Assembly: GCA_029204225.1 (NCBI GenBank) | Contig: CM055100.1 | Location: 7,766,713 to 7,830,712, forward strand | DNA from: Diphasiastrum complanatum | Taxonomy: Eukaryota; Streptophyta; Lycopodiopsida; Lycopodiales; Lycopodiaceae | Direction: 5' to 3' | Length of the DNA stretch: 64,000 nucleotides | Part shown: positions 45,131 through 56,400 of the stretch, one piece after another | Position numbering within the stretch: position 1 is the first letter of the stretch | How the letters are laid out: each line of letters begins with the position of its first letter | Program-made: the position numbers and the translations under genes | The notes under the pieces: generated by a model | What the model was told of the DNA's origin: nothing | The model's database searches: none | The model's input: the letters and a program-made list of their open reading frames with translations, nothing else

Positions 45131-45611
45131 AAAAGTTGAGTCATTTACAACAAACCCTTCTATATTGATAAAAGAAAAGCACTGAACAAAAAGATATATA
45201 TACTTCACCTAGCAAACAATTTCTCTAACACCAAAGACATTCAAATAGTAGCTTGAATTTCTTTTTTGGAAATTTTTGTCCAAAGCATTTGCCAAGTAAT
45301 GATTGGATAAAATAGTTCACTTAGGCTTGCCCAATCTGTGGATGGACATCAAAACCCATTACACATGGTTTGAAGTGTCACAACCAACCTTGGAAACACG
45401 TCTTTGGAAGTTTTATGAGACTGTAAAAACATTATCAATGAAATTTTTTATAGCTAAGTGATCATTTGTAGTATTAATTCTAGAAGATGAAGTGCTCACA
45501 CCAAAAGAACATCTTTGTTGTTCACACTAGGAAAGGCCCAAAACAAATATATTGTTTAATCAACTAGTCACATGAGTGAAGCAAAGAAAATTTTGGAGCG
45601 CAAGAACATAC
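45131..45611. other. Intergenic, nothing recognised
   Basis: AT-rich; no coding or repeat signal. Confidence 0.55.
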
Positions 45612-45889
45612 TATCCCACAAGGACCTTTCAACATAGCTATTACACATTTTGAAACTAGAAAGTACTAAAATAGTTTTTTTTGTTACCATATTTTTCTGG
45701 AGAATGCAAGAAGAGGGTTGAAGCCTCCAAATTGCTGAAGCTTAGTATCCCACAAGGACCTTTCAACATAGCTATTACACATTTTCAAACTAGAAAGTAC
45801 TAAAATAGTTTTTTTTGTTACCATATTTTTCTGGAGAATGCAAGAAGAGGGTTGAAGCCTCCAGATTGCAGAAGCTTAGTATACATTTG
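45612..45889. repeat. 134-bp tandem duplication
   Basis: Two copies (45612-45745, 45746-45879, with a partial third of about 10 bp) differing at only a few bases; both contain GAATGCAAGAAGAGGGTTGA. Recent duplication. Confidence 0.95.
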
Positions 45890-46902
45890 TATTCATATAT
45901 TATGGAAGAGACTATTTGGTAAATCTCAGGCTAAGAAAAGGAGGGAAGCATTGAGGCCCCCCTTTCTTCTCTGCCATTATAACAACAAGGGGAAAACCCA
46001 CCATGTGACGAAGGTGCAAGCACCCAAACAACCATGTTTATCTCCAAAATTACAACACTCATCTCCACCATCAAGCCATACCATATCCACTCTTCCTTTG
46101 ACCCTATAAACTTACATTGTCTTGAACATTCAAAACAAAGCAAAATGGGCATTGCAAGGGCTGGCATGGACCCCTAACAACTCTAAAGTGGGGTATCTCA
46201 TAGCAAAAATGCAAATTTATGTTGACATGTTCTAGCTGAAAAGTTTCTCAATTGAGCACATAACCAATTTTGCACATAACCAAATAGTTTGCTGATCTTA
46301 TGATGTAAGAGGTGTAGTATGAAGCTTTTTTGCTCTTAGACATAAAGGTACATCAACTTGAAAGAAGTTACACTCTTATCAAAAGGAGTAGCTGAAAGCT
46401 CTAAGCTCCTAGGTTTCATGAACAAAAGGGACAGCTGTGTAGCTCTGTTTCTATTAACTTTCACACTTACAAAACATTTCAAGCTGTAAGAGATGATAGA
46501 CACCGACAATTTGCATTAATTATGATCACTTTTTCTGTATACTACACGTCTCCTGTTAAGTTGGGTCAACAAACTTATATAATGTATCATTTAAGCTCCT
46601 TGCTTAAAAAGCATCACACTTACCCAACTAGTGGCATCTTTCTGCATAGGAACCACATGCATTTCAGCAACAAACATGAGATACAACGGAGATTTAAGGC
46701 ACAACCATTTGGTTGAACTATTGACATAAGGGATGACATGGGAATAAGCAAAGCTTTGCACAGAAGACCTTAATTGCAGAGTCCAAAGCTGCATCAAAGG
46801 TTGCACTGGCTGCAAGTTTGATTTAATATAAGTACAACAAAGCAGCCAAAAAGAATATCCCAATTGATCTATCAGCCTTAAACTTGAATGAAAGGCAACT
46901 GA
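45890..46902. other. Intergenic / CAP-H2 3' flank
   Basis: No gene recognised. Should contain the CAP-H2 3' UTR on the minus strand just below 46903. Confidence 0.5.
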
Positions 46903-47439
46903 TTAGTGCGCAAATTGTATTTGAACAGACGTAAGTGCTTGAATTTTTCGCCTTCTTTTACCCTGAGGAGTAAGCTTTGACAGAGTGGTATTAACGTTTC
47001 CACCACTAGGAATCATGTTTTCAGGGTCATCACTTTCTGGTTCATTTGTTCCAAACCTGCTGTATGTGGTTGATTTTGTCTTACGAGTGGGTGAAGAGTC
47101 AGAAGCTGCAGTCGAGTTCGGAGAAATCCATGAGGGTGAACACAAATGAGATTGTAAACGAGTATCAACATCCTGCAAACACTTGATTTTGACACTGCCT
47201 TTGACTGGATTTTGCTGAACTGGTTGGGTTTCCACTGTGCTAGACCGAAGTTGGGTTGTATCTGAAGAGCCGGCTTTTGTTGAAGCTTTAGCAGCTCTTG
47301 ATGGAGCTTGATATTGCAACATTTCTTCGTGTCTTTTCTGAACGCTAAGGATCTTCACAGTAAAGGAATCTTCTCTTGTAAAACAGTGACAAGCCTTCCT
47401 AAAGCTATTTTGCTCAATAGTCACGTTACCATTATTGAC
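46903..47439 (-). CDS. CAPH2: CAP-H2 exon 11 (stop)
   Basis: Acceptor tgttcag. Starts VNNGNVTIE and [19 protein letters not shown], matching the end of plant CAP-H2, then about 110 residues of Ser/Thr/Lys-rich low-complexity tail to the stop at 46903-46905. Confidence 0.9.
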   Translation of the reverse strand, partial: VNNGNVTIEQNSFRKACHCFTREDSFTVKILSVQKRHEEMLQYQAPSRAAKASTKAGSSDTTQLRSSTVETQPVQQNPVKGSVKIKCLQDVDTRLQSHLCSPSWISPNSTAASDSSPTRKTKSTTYSRFGTNEPESDDPENMIPSGGNVNTTLSKLTPQGKRRRKIQALTSVQIQFAH

Positions 47440-50400
47440 CTGAACAGTCATAAACACATCAAAAGCAACCAATGATCAGTTTATGCAGATTAGTTACCTT
47501 AAAACCCAACTATAGACGACTGACATTGTTCAACTGGAGCAACAGTGGCAAAGAGAAAGTATTTACCAGCTGTAACAAAGCTGCAAATGACCTTGCAACC
47601 TCATGTGTTCTCTGTCCTTGCACAAGACAGGCAAATGACTGTTTCCCATAAACTCCTTGCTCGCAATCCATGTCTTTCATTGTACTAATATTAGTCGTCA
47701 ATTTTGACATGAGTTGCTCGCCATAAGCATGGATATCAAAAGGAGGACGAGACTCCTGCGTATAAAAAATGAAATCCAAAATATTCACTCTCTATTGCAG
47801 CAAAAACCCTGTTCTATTAATATCATATTTTTGGAATGGAAGTCAAATTGCAGGATAGATGGCTCTCACAAACCTGTTCTTCCAGATTCATTTCAATCTT
47901 AAGCTTCCAATTCGAAACACGTGACGCTAACTCTGTTCTAACTTCAGACTCTGCCAGTTTCTGCAACATTCTATCCTGTACAGTGCAAGTTGATGAAGAG
48001 CTTAATAGAGATATTATCATATAACGTCAAACAGCGACTAATCCACACGTCAGCAAGACAAAGATGTGCTGCGAAAATAACAAGCAGCAGTTTGCGAATG
48101 GGCACATGAAATGGGCTTCTGCATACAGGATGGGATCTTGAAATAAATGATAAAAAAGAATGAATAGCGAATTCTTGCTTGGAGCTTTGTCAGGTAAAAC
48201 GCATATTCCAGCTGATTTTAGAAATGCAGCAACAGAGGAATGAAATTTGAACACGAAAAAGGAAATATGAAACAGCACATAATACAATGTCGTCATAAGC
48301 TTCTTTGAAAAAGTAATGCACATGGACTTAATAATAAAGGGATAATTACAGTTTGGACTTCTCCAAAGAAATGAATGAGCCAGAATTTAATTAGGGCGTG
48401 AAAACGGCTAAAAAATAATTGTCCAGCATGATACTATGAAGGAATAAGCACGTACCATGTGAGCACGGCAAAGATCTTCAAAGGCCATTTCCTCCTCCCT
48501 GTGATGATTCCCCTCGTTGCTAAAATCCAAAGACTCTGTTTCTGTGGGATTATCCTGATAAAGTGATTGATAAACCGCAAGACAACAACAATAAACTTGA
48601 GGGGTCCAGTGAATAAGCCATCCTAATATTATGCCATAAAGTGCTTATATAATTAAATTCCAAGAAACAGAGCAGCTTGCTGACATCACATGCACAAGAA
48701 TCCAGTGTTCACTTTCTGAGAATCTCGCTCGAATTTTTCAGTTAATCATGGCATCCACAATTTGTTCAGATTTCATTAAAACCTCACCTAAGCGTTGCAT
48801 AGGTCAAGCAAAAGATTTTTCAATTAAGAGAAGTACGATTTTGTACTTAGACTAGTTGTGAACAAAGGCTTTGGCAACAGCTGATTGATTTCTAATAGTG
48901 AAACAAATGCATACCCCTGCATCAAACTCATGACTGTCCAAGAAGAACTATGACGTTCACGGTGCCTTACAGCATGGCATAAAAAACATCGTTCTGATAA
49001 GATATTATCGCTATTCTGATGACGTATATCAAACTTGACAATGGGTGAAAGAGCTTCAGCTACTGAACAAGTGTCATTCGATGGAAACAAGAGACATACA
49101 TACTTCACAGAAAATTCATGGTTGTTGTATGTCGATGAGGTATGTATTGTTCCCACTGTTATTGTTCCAGATATTAGAGATGAACTTCCTTCTCTCACAG
49201 TGGAGTTAAAGCGTATTCGAAATATGACTCAGCTACAGTATTAAAATGATGAACCATACTCCACATATGGTACAAGCATATGGATGTGATACGCATGAGA
49301 TACTACAATGGTGACAGGAGGATCAAGTATGAAATGCTCAACTGTTCCATTAATAAAGCCATTTCGTCAATCTTCAACCTTAATTCTTGTTCTTGTTCTA
49401 AAGATTATGCATGAGCCAGACAATTGGTGTCTTGAAATACAGTCATATTTAGACCAATCACAGCTTGTTATACATGGACCCATATGACTAGTATGATGGG
49501 GGGTACATGCATGGAGAAGATGCAACTTATCGTTCACAAATAGGCCCGTCTTCCTTTGATGGTTGTCATACATAATAGAGTTCTGATGGTGTTGCAGCAG
49601 CTTCTTTAGTAAGTGACAAGTAGATTCAATTTGAGCATATACTCAAATGGCAATTCAAATAGATTCAATCTTTATTGCAAATCTTTGAGCAAAAATTGGG
49701 AAAAATTAAATCTTTCAAAAAATGGAGGCTCTTCAAGAAAATGATTTGAATTTAACATCGATTTGATGCATTTCAGAGCATAACCTTCCATTTCGAAATC
49801 AACATTTATGGTTGTGATGGTATGCATGGGGTGTATCCTTTCAGTCATTTGTTGCCGCAGAGTTCAGACTTTGATGGTCACTGCAGATGGCTTGGGATCA
49901 GTCATTGGTGATAACTACCATTATGGTATGCATGAGGATTGGTGAATCATATTGGCTTGGCTTATTATTGATAGTCATACTCGCATCCAAACACTTAAAA
50001 CTTCCAAACTTGAAAGTAGAAATGGTTCAAACGCTTTAAAAATGTTTGAAATTTTTCTCCAAACGTTTTGAACCTTTTTCCAACTTTCAAGTGGGTCAAA
50101 TCTTGCAATTTATAGTATGATGTATGGAAACATGGCCACCAATAATTGTAAAATAGAAATAGGGTAGATTACAAAGCATATGAGCGGTCACAGCTCAATG
50201 TGTCATTACAAACAGGTCACAAATCTCAAGAAGGATCAACATTGGCTTAATAAAAGCATATGCAATTATACATCAATAACAAAGCTTGCTCATTATACTA
50301 TCAAGCATTTAAATCATGAAAGTCTCAACTGTAGTCTGAAATGGTCTTTACGTGTTCCAGTATGTCTAACTCTGTTTGTCAAAATATAGTTTGCAAAGTA

Positions 50401-53400
50401 GGACTCTCAATAGCAGTTATCCCACCCACTGGTCCCTACCCTATGCTTGCCGAGCTACTAGAGATAGTGTGGAAGAAACAAACATTCCAAACATGTTTGA
50501 AACATCCCACAATCGATGAGCTTGGTTTTGATTGCAACTATGTCAATGACAGTACACTAACCTATACTTCACATTCATAGGCACCCTTGGGTCTTATGCA
50601 CAGTGTACCATACCTTAGATAACAAAATTCTATTGGCGCATTGTTCTTCGTTGGGGGGTGATATGCTCGCATGGCATTCTTGGTCCACCCATTCAGTTGG
50701 CATGAATATATCATGGTCTGAAGCATAGTTCTCCTTGCTGATGGATTCCTTTGGTTCTCTTTGCCCATTTGGATAGTTCCGTGCTGATCCACATATTTCT
50801 TGTTTTGTATCTTCCACTTCGGCATACATTTTAGCAACTTCTACAGCACACGCAAACAGTGGTTTTTACTACAGCATATAGATTCTAGTGGTATCTTTAG
50901 TATATGCATTTTGCAGCGCTTTCATTTTCCAATAGCAGTAGTTTCTTCATGCCAACAAGGGGGACTCTTATTAAGAAGGGAGTGTTATGGGTTTGAGACT
51001 TTGGGCCAAGTATTATTCAACAGTATAATACCCTACTTTGTGAACACTTGGGTCCCTATTTGCCATGACCTGGTATTTGGTTGTGTGTTATTAGGCCCCT
51101 GCCCTAATAGGCAAATAGTTAGCCTTTGTAGGTATATATAGGCCTACCAGCCTCATTAATGATTGTTGATTGATCAACTGCTTAGCTCTAAAAACAATAA
51201 GTTTAGGTAGCTCAATTTAGACTAGCTTAGTTATCTTGCTACCATCAAACTTCATCACTGTTTTCAATTCATAGAGATTCTTCTCTCTATCGATGTGCTT
51301 TGTATGTGATTTGTCTGTGGTTGGCTTATCAAGAACAAAAAAAATCTATGAACAAATTCTCCTGAAAGTGGATAGATAGTGATGCCACAAATGAATTTGC
51401 AACAAAACAAATCCAGAGTCATATCGGTATCTACAAACGCAAGAAAAATATTTCATAACTCGCTCTCTTGCATACCTCGGGTTGGTCAAAAGGTAAGCTA
51501 CTTTCAAACAACTGTGGTGCATCATAATCTTCATCCGAATGCTCACAGTTATCCCAGCTGTTATCTTGCGACACCCCTGACCCATCTAAAGAGTCCTTTT
51601 GCAAATCTTCATCAGAATTTTGGAAGCTGCTTCTTAACTGCATCCGATTTGCAAAATTGTCATGCAAACTTTAAAGGCATAAATAGCTGTCACTACAGAA
51701 AATACTGCAGATCATTAAAAATGTACAAATCAGAAACTTGAGCTCTATTAGCTCTATAAGAGCTCTTTCTAGGCATTCACAATTCTGAGCACACTAGAAC
51801 ATATAGCTTGTCAAATTAAAGACCAGAACTTCCCATCTCCTCAAACGTCGAGAGCTCAAGTAGAATCTTCTAAAAAGAGTGTCACTATTGAAGAACCATG
51901 TCATCAATGAGTTCACTGAAGAACAACTGAATCATCATTTCTGCCGAGATATACACACAGATCCAGCCTACAGTTCTAGTGACACAAGTGGGAGACAAGG
52001 ATGGCTTTATTTCTAAAAGCAGAGCAGAATCCTACAGAGAATTTGTGGTGATCGAAAGTTATACGAGGGAGTGAAAGGAGACAAAAATCTATTAGCATAC
52101 ACCTCAAATCCGTCTAGTAACCCCACCTTTTCATACAGTGTAGCTGAATCTCCAGCTGCAGTCTGTCTTCTTCTGGCATCAGCTTGTCTCTTATGCCAGG
52201 CTTCTGCAAACTCTGGCAAAGTTACACCATTTCTTGATGCCAAAGGAAATTCCACTTCTTCGCCAGATAAATAGTGATCCTTAAGTTTCTGCTTTCTGTA
52301 CAATTGTCCTATAGCCATATAGATATTGCTTTGTAAGAAACAAATACTATGTCATTGCTCTTCCTTACAATTTCACAAAAGCAACTCCAAGATCTTTTAA
52401 TGAAATAAACTCCTTTGGTTAATTCTAACTTAAAACGATTCTCTGAAAAATAATTCATGTATGAGTTCAAGAACTTGTCAAATAAGATATATAGCAATGC
52501 CCTTAACAACAAAGGCTAGTGACAAATCTGCAGCACTAGTAAAAAGCCTAAACACATAAATTCAGCTCCAAATACAATGGGTGCGCACCTATGTTTACCT
52601 TTCTTAAAGGGTTTGATTGGAAGTGTGCCAAGGTCATGTGGATTCAGTGGTGCCCATGGGTCATCATCCTCATCCTCTTCTTTCTCTCCATGAAAAGCAT
52701 TATTTTCATGGTTGTCTTCACTATTCCCATCCAAGTCTGGATCCTCAAAGTCGATATTTCGGACATGGTCTTCACCTGACAAGTCTTCCCATCTTCCACC
52801 AACACTATCAAAGGCCTGAATTGGATCCTGCACATCTATTCTGAATGCTTCAGAGGCCTCTGCCTTTTTAGCAGAACTTGCTCTTCGACCTGGAGTTGAA
52901 AAGTTACTCTTCTGGGTTTTGGAGCGAGACGCACTTGACAGATGACGAGGAGTTCTTCTTGCAGACCTTTTACTGAACCGAGTTGTATTGAGATAAATAT
53001 CAACTGTCTCCGCATCACATGGATCAAGTAACAAGAAGTCCCTATGCAGGCTACTCGTAGCAATCTGTTGATATCAACATCCCAACCATCCCTTAGAAAT
53101 GAAGTTGTAAGCTTGTTTTACCTTCTCTAGACTGAAAGCACACAGTATGTGTAAGCAAGTTAAAACTTTTATTTACCTTTTGGTAGTTTGACAATCAGAT
53201 CTTTACTTAAACAAACGCGCTACAGGGAAGTAAAGAACCTTAATTCAGCAAGCTGCATAAAACTCAACGATACAGGTGCTAATTTTTTTTTTTAATGCAT
53301 AACATAAAACAGGCTATAACCTGATATGTCTCTAATTCTCCAACATCTCCAGCAGCATGCAGAGCATCTCCTTCAACAACAAGAAGACTTGATGGGGGTT

Positions 53401-56400
53401 TGACAACAGGAGTGATATAACCTCCACTTCCTTCATTCTCAATGTCAATGTTTGGCTCTTCTGCAGTTATATGTATCACAGACTGAAAGTCAAACTATTA
53501 AATTGGAGAAACCTTTCAAAACTCAACATGTCATCTTCCTGGCACAAAAAGTTAATTACAGATATAAATTAAAAATCAACAAGATCGCATGAAAATATGA
53601 TAAATTCTGCAAAGAATTCCAAGAGTAGATTGCTATATTTTAGGACATTATGCTCAGATACAATGTTTTAAATCTCCTAAGCTCTGATAAATCAGTAGTT
53701 TTATGTATTGGCAAAGAAAGTTACACAGTGCGAAGCGGTCAGATTTGCTGATATAAATCCAGCTGTCCAGTTGTGTAACATGAGCGAATAGAAAGATATG
53801 GGAGACCTACGCTATTATCTTGGAATTCAGGTGATCAGGGACAGAGTCAGGAGGACAATACATCTCAATCAAGAGAGATATATTACAAATCTGCTTAAAA
53901 GGTTTGGGATGGAAAACTGCAGTCCTATAGGAACTCCCCAAGATCAGGGAACCAGGCTCAATAGAGATATGTGTCAGCAGAGGATCAGGATGAAATGAAA
54001 AAATACCCCTACAGAAGTCTGGTAGGATCACTTATGTATGCCATGGTTTGCAGTAGGCTTGACATAGCCACATCCACAGGGATACTAAGTAGGTATCTAG
54101 AAAATCCGGGTTTGGATCACTGGCATGCTGCAAAAAGGGTATTAAGGTACTTGAGAGGAATCATCGGAGGATTTGTGTTCATGATGGGCAATGGAGCTGT
54201 CAGCTGGGCAAGCAGCAAGCAGAAATCCGTAGCCCTCTCTTCCACAGAGTCGGAGCTGATGGGACTGTGTTATGGAGCTCGGGAGTATGTCTGGATCAGC
54301 AACTTCTGCAGCAAAATTGGAATTCCCATTGGTGATATGAAAATCTTCAACGACAATCAGGGATGCATTTCCATTTGCAGGAACGGCGGTCTGCACAAGA
54401 AAAGCAAGCATGTTGATATTCAGTATCATTTTGTCAAGGAATTAGTGCAGGATGGAAAGATGGGTACCCTACCAGAACCTTTCTTAGGAACTATTCTTCT
54501 ACTCAAGACCGTTACTCTACTTTCCTTCCAACATCCAGCTACTCTATTTTCTCTTGCATCATGGCAGCTTCAAAAGTCTTCTTCTTCTTCTCCCTTGTTA
54601 CAGTTCTACAGCCACACTCCAGCTCTTCCCTGTTTACAGCCCTTGGGCGAGGGGGCGCAGGGGCACCTCCCACGTGAGTTCTAGTTATTTGATTTCTCTT
54701 CTAAGTTCTTACACCCACTTCGTCAGCTGCCTCTCTCTCTTTTATGGGTACCTCCGTTCTTGCTCGTCTCTGTGCCTGGCACTTGATTTCCATAGGTCTC
54801 CAGCACCTTTCAACTGTGGCTATTATTAGCAGAACAATTGCCTACTTTGATCCCCTAACTGCTATATTGTGACTTGTCAACACGACATTTGTTATGATTC
54901 TACAAATGTTCCAGCTACTCTTAATAAAACTTGCTAAGCTAATTATTTGAGTATACTCTGTCTTTAAATAGTAGTTTGCTCTTGCATCTCTCTTGAAGGA
55001 TAGCATTCTCCTCTAGACCATGAACGAGCTAAAGATCGACACTAAGTTGCTAGTCGATATAGGAAATCCATCTTGTTGATAGTGCTCTAGAGCTCGGATA
55101 CTTCTATTGGCATTCTACTTCTGAGATATGCTAAGAGCCATGGCAGTTGCTTCAGTTAGTGATGACTCCAACAGCCAACGATATCTGCTCCTGTGCTCTT
55201 AGCTTCTTGCTTGTTTTTCCTTGGGCCTCCCGGAGCTGCCGTTGTGCTTCATTTCTTTGCTCCTCCATTATCCTTTTTGCTGGTTTTTCCGTGACACCTC
55301 TACAACTGCTCCTTTGTCGGTCTCCTGCACCCTTTAGCAGAGCCGCCGTGGAGGATGAAGGAGATCAAAACTTGGAAGAAGTAGAAGCTGCGGCTGCCCT
55401 CCTGTCCCCTTCAACAAACTCCGGATTGCTATAGTCGAGGCAGTTCTTTACAGATGCACTAATGGGTGTGAGATGGAGCAGCACCTCAATTACAGCAAAC
55501 ATAATTGAGGCAGATAATGGGGGAGGCCCCTAGTCGTTGGACCCCATAGGGTTCAAATTGCACGTCTCCTTTTTCAGGTATTATCCTGGACATAACATCA
55601 ATATATGTGGAAACATAGTTCACAATATCTCTTCAGGAGCTTTTTTGAAGATAAGACGAAGGGTGTATTCTGATATCAATGATAAAAAGGTTCATGTATG
55701 ATGAAAAAGCTTAGTTCCATTCACTAGAATCTCAGCAGCTTTTCAAACTATATTGCTCTTCAAAGTAAAAACAACAAATCACAAGCAGGACTTACCAGGC
55801 ACGTCATCAAGATTTAGAAACTCTTCTTCTTCCTGCTCTACATCAGCATCCTTGCCATCTCCTTGTATGGATGACGTTTCCAGCTGAGCCTGTCTGCCAA
55901 TACACTCAACCACAAATCAAAGCAAATCTGGAAAAGCACTGAGTGAGAATGATTAAAATGTAGCACTTGATTAAAAGATGCACTGTCCAGATGATTTTAT
56001 CAGCATCAACTCATATTGGGTGTAGTCAAGATATCACAGTTTCACCTGATTCTTATGAGCTAAAAAATTGTTGGTAATTTTGCATTCTAACATGCTCATC
56101 AGAAGCCATTAAATAAGAGGTTAAGTGAGGGGTAGACACGATGATCATAAGGCGTTGATTTGGGAGCTAGTTGAGGGGTAGGTTAGTTAGGACACGTCAG
56201 AAAGTAAGTGATTATAAGTGTAAGAGGTTTTCATAATCAAAGATCATCTTTTGGTTTTTGGCTCTGGTAACTTCTTCTGTGTTGTATCTGTCTTGTGCAT
56301 TTGCTCTCTGTCAGCACTGTTGATTTTAGTAAATTCGCTGCCATTCGTTCATCTGAAATTTCAGTCAGTTTAAGAAATTTCTTCACAAATGAATACTCAC

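Noticed and set aside
54491-55434. Ser/Leu-rich open frames resembling secreted proteins
   Set aside because: Pyrimidine-rich non-coding sequence next to a copia relic; no signal of selection or similarity.
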